A DNA stretch of 9,382 nucleotides from an uncultured Blautia sp. (GTDB taxonomy: Bacteria; Bacillota; Clostridia; Lachnospirales; Lachnospiraceae). Below are positions 1 through 6,044 of the stretch, in pieces. The notes under the pieces are model-generated. The model did no database searches, had not been told where the DNA came from, and saw only the letters and a program-made list of their open reading frames with translations. The DNA is taken from NCBI GenBank assembly GCA_900551465.1, contig URWL01000050.1, forward strand, positions 1-9,382, in the 5' to 3' direction. The position numbers and the translations under genes were made by a program. Every line of letters starts with the position of its first letter. Positions within the stretch are counted from its first letter, which is position 1.

Positions 1-429
1 GGGCATAGAAGCGGAGGCACGCATCACATCCACCTGGTTCAGCATATCTGTGATCTGTATATATTCTGCCTTTCCTGTTTCCAGATTGGTGCAAACCGCA
101 TAAAAAGCCGTATCCGATTTCACAAAAGCCTCATAATCATACGGATCCAGTCTTTCCGGGATATCATGATAGCAGAATTTTTTTCCTACCACTTCCCCTG
201 TATGGAGCAGATTCCAGAAACTCATAAAATGTTTATCATTTCTGTAATTCCTATAATATCGTATACTTCTTCCCTTCTGTTCTGAAACAAAAGAGCAGCC
301 ATGCAGAGCACCTGCGGAAACTCCGATCACGCCGTCAAAATGTATCTGATGATCCATAAATACATCCAGAACACCTGCCGTGTAAATTCCCCGCATCGCT
401 CCACCTTCCAAAACCAGTCCTGTCTTCAT
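1..429 (-). CDS. Patatin-like phospholipase family protein (3' part outside window)
   Basis: The first 143 codons of a patatin-like serine acyl hydrolase are present; the gene runs off the left edge of the window. The N-terminus reads MKTGLVLEGGAMRG, which contains the glycine-rich oxyanion-hole motif (residues 9-14). The nucleophile elbow GVSAG follows with Ser38 as the likely catalytic serine. A RASASMP stretch near residue 137-143 is also typical of the family. The second catalytic residue, an Asp in a DG(G/A) motif, would lie beyond the window, so activity cannot be judged. Family members hydrolyse acyl esters of lipids; the substrate here is unknown. The start is supported by an AAGGTGAG ribosome binding site inside the end of larC. 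Only 7 nt separate the larC stop from this ATG, so the two genes are probably cotranscribed and perhaps translationally coupled. No functional link between patatins and the Lar pathway is established. Confidence 0.9.
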   Translation of the reverse strand, partial: MKTGLVLEGGAMRGIYTAGVLDVFMDHQIHFDGVIGVSAGALHGCSFVSEQKGRSIRYYRNYRNDKHFMSFWNLLHTGEVVGKKFCYHDIPERLDPYDYEAFVKSDTAFYAVCTNLETGKAEYIQITDMLNQVDVMRASASMP

Positions 430-436
430 GAATATC

Positions 437-1717
437 TCACCTTTCTTTCTTCCAGTAATCTCTGATTTTTTCCCATGCATCTCTGTAACTGATATGTTTT
501 TTTTCTGCAAAAGCAGTTACACTGTCATATTCCGGATAACAGCGTGTCTGACCATTGGGAAGCGTACAAATCTTAATTTTCGCCTGAAATCCATCTATAC
601 ATACGCTGCTGATTTCTCTTTTCAGTATGGTCCGGTTCATATAATTTCTTCTGATCCCGATAGTCGTTGTCTCTTCAAAAATAATATCTTCCATAAAAGG
701 AATCCGGTTTTCTTCACAAATAACTGAAAGTTCATAAGCAGGACGATTTTTTTTCATATAAACCGGTGTATAATAAACATCCCTGGCTCCTGCTTCAAAC
801 AACAAGCGCATCACATTTCCCAGCTCTTCTCCGGTACAGTCATCCACATTTGTTTCCAGCTTCCAGATTCTGTCCTGTTCCAGAATCTGTGTGCTTTTTT
901 CTGTTCTTTTCTCCCGGATCAGCATAGCTCTCAGAATTCCCGGACAGGCATACTGTCTTTTTCCTGCCCCTATGCCAATTTTTTCTATTGCAAATTCCTC
1001 TGGAAGATGATCGGATGTTTTTATCGCAGCTGCAATAGCGGCACCTGTAGGTGTGACCAGTTCTCCCTCCACGTCTGTTATCTGAAGAGAAAGCCCCTTC
1101 TCCTGAACAATATTTACCACTGCCGGAACAGGTATAGGAATCACCCCATGCTGGCAGCGAACTGTCCCTGTTCCTTCATATAATTTTGTAACGATCACAT
1201 CTGTAATGTCCAATTCATCCAGGCAGACAGCGGCGGCTGCGATATCCACTATAGAATCTACAGCTCCTACTTCATGAAAATGCACTTCTTCTCTGGCCGT
1301 TCCATGAGCCTTTGCTTCTGCTTCGGCAAGTATCTCAAAAACAGAAACTGCAATTTCTTTTGCTCGGTCTGTCATTTCTGACTCCAGAATGAGTTTTCGG
1401 ATCTCCAGAATCCCTCTGTGCTGATGGTGATGATGATGTTCATGATGGTGATGTTCTCCATATATTTTATGATGTCCATGAAGATATTCCATATCATGAT
1501 CATAATTTTCATGTTCTTCATCAAGAATCACCCGAAAGTCACAGGCATCCAGTCCGGATTTTTTTACTCTTGTAACTTCTGTCTGAAATCCGCCTATATG
1601 CAGACTGGAAAGAGACTTTTCCAAAAACTTTCTGTCTGCTCCCAGATCCAAAAGTGCTGCCACTGTCATATCTCCGCTGATTCCTGAACTGCATTCTAAA
1701 TATAATGTTCTTCCCAT
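437..1717 (-). CDS. larC: LarC, nickel insertion protein of nickel-pincer cofactor synthesis
   Basis: This 426-residue protein matches LarC, the CTP-dependent cyclometallase that inserts nickel into the pyridinium-bis-thiocarboxylate mononucleotide made by LarB and LarE. That step completes the nickel-pincer nucleotide cofactor of lactate racemase LarA and related isomerases. The family N-terminus is clear (LYLECSSGISGDMTVAALLDLGA). A histidine-rich segment spans about residues 73-100, including runs of four and five His, and likely binds or stores nickel. Other recognisable blocks are FHEVGAVDSIVDI, ELVTPTGAAI and LETNVDDCTGEELG. In Lactobacillus plantarum larC is split into larC1 and larC2 and joined by a programmed frameshift; here both parts lie in one uninterrupted frame of normal full length. 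The gene starts 3 nt after the larB stop, with an AGGAG site 6 nt before the ATG. It acts in the cytoplasm. Confidence 0.95.
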   Translation of the reverse strand: MGRTLYLECSSGISGDMTVAALLDLGADRKFLEKSLSSLHIGGFQTEVTRVKKSGLDACDFRVILDEEHENYDHDMEYLHGHHKIYGEHHHHEHHHHHQHRGILEIRKLILESEMTDRAKEIAVSVFEILAEAEAKAHGTAREEVHFHEVGAVDSIVDIAAAAVCLDELDITDVIVTKLYEGTGTVRCQHGVIPIPVPAVVNIVQEKGLSLQITDVEGELVTPTGAAIAAAIKTSDHLPEEFAIEKIGIGAGKRQYACPGILRAMLIREKRTEKSTQILEQDRIWKLETNVDDCTGEELGNVMRLLFEAGARDVYYTPVYMKKNRPAYELSVICEENRIPFMEDIIFEETTTIGIRRNYMNRTILKREISSVCIDGFQAKIKICTLPNGQTRCYPEYDSVTAFAEKKHISYRDAWEKIRDYWKKER

Positions 1718-1720
1718 AAA

Positions 1721-2485
1721 TTACTCCTGCCTGTTTTCTTTTCCTCTGACTCCCAGTCGATTGATCTGTGTTGCAATATATCCTGCCCCATAGCCATTAT
1801 CAATATTTACTACTGCAATCCCATTGGCACAGGAATTGATCATTGTCAAAAGCGCCGAAAGACCATTCATGCTCGCCCCATAACCTACAGATGTAGGCAC
1901 TGCGATTACCGGTTTGTCTACAAGCCCCCCTAGGACGCTTGCAAGAGCTCCTTCCATTCCTGCCACTGCAATCACACTATTTGCTTCCTGAATCACTTCC
2001 AGCCGTGAAAAAAGACGGTGAATCCCACTGACTCCTACATCATAAATCCGTTCTACATGTGATCCAAAAAACTCTGCTGTCTGGGCAGCTTCTTCCGCTA
2101 CCGGGATATCTGCCGTTCCGGCTGTACAGACAGCAATCTTTCCCACTCTCTCTTTCTTCTTTTTCTCAATCTTGATGATATGTGATATCTCGTCATATTC
2201 CGCCTGAGGAAACAGTTCTTTTATCAGATGGTACTGATGCCGTGATGCTCTGGTTCCAAACACCTCTCCATTTTCCTCGTACAGTTTTCTGAATATCTCC
2301 TTAAAATGAACATCTGCCTTTCCGCTGCAGAAGATCACTTCCGGAAAACCACTGCGTATCTCACGGTAAGAATCCAGTTTCGCATATTCCATTTCCTCAA
2401 AAGGTTTTTTCCTGAAATAGCGTTCCGCCTCTTCTAATGTTATCTCATTCTGCTTAAATCTGGTCAAAATTTCTCTTGCTTCCAT
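1721..2485 (-). CDS. larB: LarB, nicotinate adenine dinucleotide carboxylase/hydrolase
   Basis: LarB performs the first step of nickel-pincer cofactor synthesis: it carboxylates the pyridinium ring of nicotinic acid adenine dinucleotide and hydrolyses the phosphoanhydride, releasing AMP and the dicarboxylated mononucleotide. The C-terminal half is a PurE-like domain with CTAGTADIPVAEEA (residues 120-133), AGMEGALASVLGGL, VIAVPTSVGYGAS and NIDNGYGAG. Cys219 in MINSCANG probably corresponds to the cysteine that forms a covalent adduct with substrate in the L. plantarum enzyme. The reading frame stays open upstream to 2551, but that extension would run through a terminator-like hairpin. I chose the ATG at 2485 because a GAGGTGA site (2494-2500) precedes it by 8 nt and the resulting 254-residue protein begins like other LarB proteins. 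It heads the larB-larC-patatin unit. LarE, the sulfur-inserting partner, and LarA are not in view. Confidence 0.94.
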   Translation of the reverse strand: MEAREILTRFKQNEITLEEAERYFRKKPFEEMEYAKLDSYREIRSGFPEVIFCSGKADVHFKEIFRKLYEENGEVFGTRASRHQYHLIKELFPQAEYDEISHIIKIEKKKKERVGKIAVCTAGTADIPVAEEAAQTAEFFGSHVERIYDVGVSGIHRLFSRLEVIQEANSVIAVAGMEGALASVLGGLVDKPVIAVPTSVGYGASMNGLSALLTMINSCANGIAVVNIDNGYGAGYIATQINRLGVRGKENRQE

Positions 2486-2504
2486 TTTCTGTGTCACCTC
2501 ATAT

Positions 2505-2562
2505 AAAAAAAGGAAGGGCCTGCCGGCATGCAGACCGCATACTTCCGGCATCTTCCCTTCCT
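2505..2562 (-). terminator. Terminator-like hairpin directly before the larB ribosome binding site
   Basis: In minus-strand sense, AGGAAGGG (2562-2555) pairs with CCCTTCCT (2518-2511), TGCCGG (2550-2545) with CCGGCA (2526-2521), and ATGC (2540-2537) with GCAT (2531-2528), leaving small internal bulges and a 5-nt loop. A run of seven T follows (2511-2505). This is the shape of an intrinsic terminator. The T run ends only 4 nt before the larB Shine-Dalgarno sequence, so no promoter fits between them. It may end transcription of the upstream Fn3 gene, act as an attenuator for larBC, or do both. I found no convincing antiterminator. Confidence 0.75.
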
Positions 2563-2654
2563 GTCAGCTCTATTTTTGAGCAATCTAGACTTTACTCCGG
2601 TACAGTACTATAGAAGTAACTATAGCATATTTTCTGTAAAAATAAAATATCCTT
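2563..2654 (-). promoter_or_regulatory. Probable larBC promoter/leader region with CTATAG direct repeats
   Basis: This AT-rich stretch lies between the stop of the Fn3 gene and the hairpin before larB. It contains a TTTACA hexamer (minus, 2640-2635) and two TATAGT hexamers (minus, 2624-2619 and 2612-2607), but no pair with ideal 16-18 bp spacing, so the exact promoter is unclear. On the plus strand AGTACTATAG (2604-2613) and AGTAACTATAG (2615-2625) form a direct repeat about one helical turn apart, which could be an operator. A small GCTC/GAGC hairpin sits just before the terminator-like stem. I could not match the leader to the NiCo, cobalamin, fluoride or THF riboswitch patterns that I know. 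Confidence 0.35.
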
Positions 2655-3764
2655 TTAATATTTATAAGCCTTAAATCCAAGATCCTTTAGAGAAAGATTC
2701 AATTTTTTCTGCAGAAACTCATTATATTCTTTGAAAGTTTCATGCAGCTGTATGTTTGCGATTTCTTTTAAGTCGTCTTCTACAATTTTTTTATCATCTG
2801 CATACCTAAAGGTAATACGGCCTCTTCCAACATACCGTGAAGCATACATGGATGCATATGTGTCCAGATAACCTTCGTCAACTGCGATCATCCACTGAAT
2901 TGAAACTTTGTCACTTTTACTGCAGTTGAATAAAATATCCAGACCTGCACCAGCCCCATCTGTAAAAACAACACTTCCAAAATCCAGAAGCTTAGCTTTT
3001 GGAACATACTGCATAACAAGACCGCTTCCTGTATCGTCCAGTATTTTCAATACACTGTTTCCATGCGAATCTTTTTTTCCGTGTTTTTCTATATAATCGA
3101 TCACTTTATTGTAATTTAGTGCCATTCTGTCCGGCTTATTTTTCACCACCACATCACAGGTAAACTTTCTTCCGCCAAGTATGCCTGTGATACGTGCCTT
3201 GCCCGGACGCTTTGCCAGCACCCGGCCGTTCCGGTACACGCCTGCGATCCGATAATTGTTGGTAGACCATGTCGGTTTCAGATTTGTACCAAGTATCTTC
3301 AGATCATATGTAGTGCCTGTATAGAGTGTTTTACGGAAGGTATTGATCTTCAGGTATTTCAGTCCGGCAATCGTCTTTACACCCTTTATCACATATTTGC
3401 TCCAGTATACCTTTCCTCCGGATTTCTTATATGCGCGTACAGTATAGGTATATTCATTTCCGGAAGCTACCTTTGTATCCGCATAAGAAGTGTATCTGCC
3501 GGATACATTACGGATCGCCTGCCATTTACTTCCATTTGTCCTTCTGTAAATACGGTATCCGTTTACCCCTTTTACCGGTTTCCATTTCACAGTGATCTTT
3601 GTCTTTCCGTAAGGAACCGCAGATACCAGCTGCGGTGTGGCAACCTTCGGCGCTGCCTGGACTTCTGTTGCCGCTGATAATTCCGGAATTGCTGCCGGAA
3701 CTGCAAGAACAAGCATCATTCCTGCTAAGATACAGCCTAACAATTTTATTAATCTTTTCATCAT
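2655..3764 (-). CDS. Secreted fibronectin type III / Ig-like domain protein of unknown function
   Basis: The protein has 369 residues. A signal peptide is visible: basic MMKRLIK, a hydrophobic stretch to about residue 28, and a likely cleavage near 38 (VQA-APK). A fibronectin type III domain covers about 42-132 (TPQLVSAVPYGKTKITVKW ... GYRIYRR ... YTVRAY). A Big2-like Ig fold follows at about 134-209 (LYTGTTYDLKI ... PTWSTNN ... GRVLAKRPGKARIT). The last 160 residues are a separate domain that I do not recognise. There is no LPXTG motif, SLH repeat or C-terminal membrane anchor, so the protein is probably released or held noncovalently at the surface. Two adjacent ATG codons (3764 and 3761) are possible starts; the GGGGG-rich ribosome binding site is 4 nt from the first and 7 nt from the second, which slightly favours 3761. 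It is probably monocistronic, with its own promoter. Confidence 0.85.
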   Translation of the reverse strand: MMKRLIKLLGCILAGMMLVLAVPAAIPELSAATEVQAAPKVATPQLVSAVPYGKTKITVKWKPVKGVNGYRIYRRTNGSKWQAIRNVSGRYTSYADTKVASGNEYTYTVRAYKKSGGKVYWSKYVIKGVKTIAGLKYLKINTFRKTLYTGTTYDLKILGTNLKPTWSTNNYRIAGVYRNGRVLAKRPGKARITGILGGRKFTCDVVVKNKPDRMALNYNKVIDYIEKHGKKDSHGNSVLKILDDTGSGLVMQYVPKAKLLDFGSVVFTDGAGAGLDILFNCSKSDKVSIQWMIAVDEGYLDTYASMYASRYVGRGRITFRYADDKKIVEDDLKEIANIQLHETFKEYNEFLQKKLNLSLKDLGFKAYKY

Positions 3765-3812
3765 ACATCCCCCATTTTCTCTGTTAAAACCGTCATCTGC
3801 TTCTATATTTTA

Positions 3813-3841
3813 ACTATATCATGTTTCCCTGTTTATTTCCA
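3813..3841 (-). promoter_or_regulatory. Candidate sigma-70 type promoter for the Fn3 protein gene
   Basis: On the minus strand a TGGAAA box (3841-3836, four of six consensus bases) is followed after 17 bp by TATAGT (3818-3813, five of six). It lies about 50 nt upstream of the Fn3 gene start. The assignment rests on pattern matching only. Confidence 0.45.
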
Positions 3842-3881
3842 CCTTGTTTCGTACTTTAATTTTGTAATGTACAGAATTTTA

Positions 3882-4023
3882 TTGCTGTTCAGATGGCGCT
3901 ATTCCGCGAGGTGTTTTGGCATGTATATGCCATAATCCCGAGACATACAAGCCAAAATTCCATTGCCGCAGGCAATCTGGAATGAATTTTGGCTCGTTGC
4001 TGTGAACGGAGTGAACAGTAACG
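3882..4023. repeat. Structured intergenic repeat-like element with competing inverted repeats
   Basis: This 142-bp noncoding stretch between the MFS gene and the Fn3 gene is dense in inverted repeats. TTGCTGTTCA (3882-3891) and TGAACAGTAA (4012-4021) bound it as near-perfect inverted ends. Inside, TTTTGGCATGTAT (3914-3926) can pair with ATACAAGCCAAAA (3945-3957) at 12 of 13 positions. AGCCAAAATTC (3950-3960) can instead pair perfectly with GAATTTTGGCT (3984-3994), with ATTGCC/GGCAAT nested within. CGTTGCTGT (3995-4003) pairs with ACAGTAACG (4015-4023) except at one position. There is no reading frame and no T run, so a simple terminator is unlikely. It resembles the dispersed, palindrome-rich intergenic repeats of Clostridia, but only one copy is present here. 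The rest of the 288-nt gap (3765-4052) holds the Fn3 promoter and AT-rich filler. Confidence 0.6.
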
Positions 4024-4052
4024 GATTTTTCATAAGTGATACAGACGATAGC

Positions 4053-5315
4053 TTAATCTCTTTTTGTTAACGTCATAAAGGATATACACACACCAATAAG
4101 CCCCAGGCCTCCAAGGCTCCACCAGACTACTGGCAGATCTGCTTTTGCAAGAATGATACTAGTAAGACCAGAAGCTGCAAGCGCACCTGACTGAAAGATC
4201 AGAGAAAACAACGACATCACACTGGCCAGCATTTCTTTCGGTGTACTTTTTGTCAGCAGTGTATTTTCCATAATGTTTCCGCTGCCATGAACAAAATAAA
4301 TAAAAAAGTATCCACAAATAAAAAATAACGGATGTACCAGGCATCCCATCAGTATAATCCCCAGATAAAAAAGCATCTTCGTTCCAAACAGACAGGTCCA
4401 CCATATCTGGCTGCTTTTTTCAGAAAGCGCAGCCATCAGTTTCGGAGCAAGATGACTGGCAAGCGCGGTAAATCCAAACCCCAGAAAAGAAACCAGTCCA
4501 AACAGCCAGATCACTTTCTGTTCCATCAGACGCAAAAGTCCGGGCTGCCAGTATGTTTCCGCTGCAAGAAGTGCAACTCCTGTAAAAAATCCCTGGATAA
4601 GCAGAAATCTTACTTCCTTTGATCTCCCGGCAAAAGAAAGGCTGCTTTTCATCTGTTTTCCAAACTGTCTGATGCCCGGTCTTAAATGTTCTTTCTTTTT
4701 AAATCCATTCTGCTGTTTTTTTAAACTCTGATTTTCTTTTGACTGGTCCATATCCGGGACAGGAGCTTCTTTTACCCCAAAAATTGTCAAAAGCAGAATC
4801 ACCGAATAGCAGAGAACGATCACTGCCAGATTTACAGAATACATATCTCCAATACTGCCCAGAAATCCTGCTCCGATACTTCCCAATGCAATTCCAGTAC
4901 TTTCCAGAAATCCCAGATCTCCACTGGTTCTGGCTGCCGCCTTATCTCCTCCAAGCTGGATACTCTGCTGCATCACAAGTGCGTCCAGACTTCCAGATGA
5001 AAAAGCTCTTCCGGCTCCCTGGATGGCAAAAGCTATAAACAGCACCCACACATGAGGACCACCAGCCAGCAGGAAACAAAAAGAAAACAACATCAGGCTT
5101 ACAGAAAATACAAATGTCTTTTTTCGCCCGAACAGATCACAAAATACCCCACTTGGAAATTCCAGAAGGATCACCACCAGAGAATATGTACCTATTACAA
5201 AAGGCAGGACACTTAAGCTTGCCCCTCTTGCCATGATCATCAGGCTCATAACAGGCATCAGTATTCCTGTGGCAATACTTTTCAGAAAGAAAATGCTGCG
5301 CAGTGTGAAATTCAT
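4053..5315 (-). CDS. MFS family transporter, probable drug or metabolite exporter
   Basis: This 420-residue integral membrane protein has the layout of a 12-helix major facilitator. The family signature EFPSGVFCDLFGRKK (residues 52-66) carries motif A between helices 2 and 3. Six hydrophobic segments fill residues 5-187. A long basic cytoplasmic loop follows (about 190-228, rich in Lys, Gln and Glu), then another set of hydrophobic segments up to about residue 415, ending TLTKRD. Length is normal for the family. The substrate cannot be read from the sequence; the EFPSG...GRKK subgroup is usually annotated as multidrug or uncharacterised efflux. The start overlaps the stop of the upstream winged-helix regulator by an ATGA and has a GGAGGTGA ribosome binding site, so the two are translationally coupled. 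The pairing suggests that the regulator senses a compound that this pump removes. Confidence 0.9.
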   Translation of the reverse strand: MNFTLRSIFFLKSIATGILMPVMSLMIMARGASLSVLPFVIGTYSLVVILLEFPSGVFCDLFGRKKTFVFSVSLMLFSFCFLLAGGPHVWVLFIAFAIQGAGRAFSSGSLDALVMQQSIQLGGDKAAARTSGDLGFLESTGIALGSIGAGFLGSIGDMYSVNLAVIVLCYSVILLLTIFGVKEAPVPDMDQSKENQSLKKQQNGFKKKEHLRPGIRQFGKQMKSSLSFAGRSKEVRFLLIQGFFTGVALLAAETYWQPGLLRLMEQKVIWLFGLVSFLGFGFTALASHLAPKLMAALSEKSSQIWWTCLFGTKMLFYLGIILMGCLVHPLFFICGYFFIYFVHGSGNIMENTLLTKSTPKEMLASVMSLFSLIFQSGALAASGLTSIILAKADLPVVWWSLGGLGLIGVCISFMTLTKRD

Positions 5316-5875
5316 TCACTCACCTCCATTTTATATGCAAGAAAACTATATTCCCAAGGATGGGTATCTGTACGCTTTCTGTTATGTTTTTCCAGAAATT
5401 CAATAATATTTTTTCTAAGTTCACGAGACTCTTCTTCCGTAAGAAAAGCAATACCTGTAACAATATCCGCAGGTACTTTGTCCATAACTTCCTCAGCTGA
5501 CATTTCCGGACAGGCTTTCATCTGTCTGCAGCAGCCCTGAAATACTTTCTGCACCATATTTTCAAGAATCACTTCTCTCTCCTGCCTGCATTCGCCCAAA
5601 TGACTGCCAATACTGATGTCTGCATCGGCAAGTGTAAAATAGCGTGCTGTTATCCCACGTATCTGTTCTGTATGATCCAGCTGTACTATCCCCAATCCTT
5701 CCAGTTTTTTCAAATGGAACTGAACAGATGACGGTGAAATTTTTAAACGTTCCGATAAATATTTGGGCGTCACCGGCTCTCCCGCCCGTCCTAATTCCCT
5801 GATAATTTCCTGGCGGGAAGGATTCATATAAATCTCCAGTTCTTTTTTTGTTGTTAAAACAATCACGTTCCTCAT
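5312..5875 (-). CDS. ArsR-like winged-helix transcriptional regulator of the MFS gene
   Basis: The 187-residue protein has an N-terminal winged helix-turn-helix at about residues 18-80: SRQEIIRELGRAGEPVTPKYLSERLKISPSSVQFHLKKLEGLGIV, followed by a wing with ITARYFTLAD. The recognition helix is SPSSVQFHLKKLE. The C-terminal half (85-187) is mostly helical and probably provides dimer contacts or a ligand site; it has a CRQ...CCRQMKAC cluster, but I do not see a recognised metal-binding motif of the ArsR/SmtB type. The start at 5875 has an AAAGGA site 7 nt upstream; Met17 is a weaker alternative. It is the first gene of a two-gene operon with the MFS transporter. A 19-bp palindrome in its own promoter spacer suggests autoregulation, most simply as a repressor. 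The ligand is unknown. Confidence 0.85.
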   Translation of the reverse strand: MRNVIVLTTKKELEIYMNPSRQEIIRELGRAGEPVTPKYLSERLKISPSSVQFHLKKLEGLGIVQLDHTEQIRGITARYFTLADADISIGSHLGECRQEREVILENMVQKVFQGCCRQMKACPEMSAEEVMDKVPADIVTGIAFLTEEESRELRKNIIEFLEKHNRKRTDTHPWEYSFLAYKMEVSE

Positions 5876-5905
5876 AGGCTTTTCCTTTCCATTATTTTAC
5901 ATGTA

Positions 5906-5935
5906 TTGTATCATTACATATCATGTAATGTAAAG
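5906..5935 (-). promoter_or_regulatory. Promoter of the regulator-MFS operon with operator palindrome in the spacer
   Basis: On the minus strand TTTACA (5935-5930) and TACAAT (5911-5906) form good -35 and -10 boxes, each five of six, separated by 18 bp. The spacer is almost filled by the palindrome CATTACAT-ATC-ATGTAATG (plus strand 5913-5931, 8-3-8). A further TACATGTA palindrome lies at 5899-5906, overlapping the edge of the -10 box. A protein bound here would block RNA polymerase, fitting repression by the winged-helix protein encoded immediately downstream. Confidence 0.7.
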
Positions 5936-5962
5936 AAAAACTTTATTTTCTGTCGTTATTTC

Positions 5963-6021
5963 TATAATATTCTGTTATACTGAATCTGGTATAACGAATA
6001 CTGATTTTCTGCTATACCAGA
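5963..6021 (+). promoter_or_regulatory. Promoter/operator region of the aldose epimerase gene
   Basis: A perfect TATAAT lies at 5963-5968, though its -35 box is poor. Downstream are overlapping inverted repeats: GTTATAC (5974-5980) with GTATAAC (5989-5995), and TCTGGTATA (5985-5993) with TATACCAGA (6013-6021), separated by 19 bp. TTCTGTTATAC (5970-5980) recurs as TTCTGCTATAC (6007-6017) 37 bp later. The arrangement suggests cooperative operator half-sites or a hairpin in the 5' untranslated region. The motif differs from the palindrome before the divergent regulator, so a different protein probably binds here. Confidence 0.5.
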
Positions 6022-6044
6022 AAATTTATACGGGAGGTTTTTTT

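Noticed and set aside
1418..1687. Plus-strand frame starting with a Met-rich stretch
   Set aside because: It is the antisense of the histidine-rich part of larC (CAT/ATG codons); no ribosome binding site and no sensible protein.
437..1717. Programmed frameshift in larC as in L. plantarum
   Set aside because: The whole protein is encoded in one frame of full length, so no frameshift is needed.
2486..2551. N-terminal extension of LarB by 22 codons
   Set aside because: The extension would be read through the terminator-like hairpin and has no ribosome binding site, whereas the start at 2485 has a strong one.
2486..2654. NiCo (czcD-type) or cobalamin riboswitch before larB
   Set aside because: The conserved junction sequences of those classes, as I remember them, are not present; a covariance-model search would settle it.
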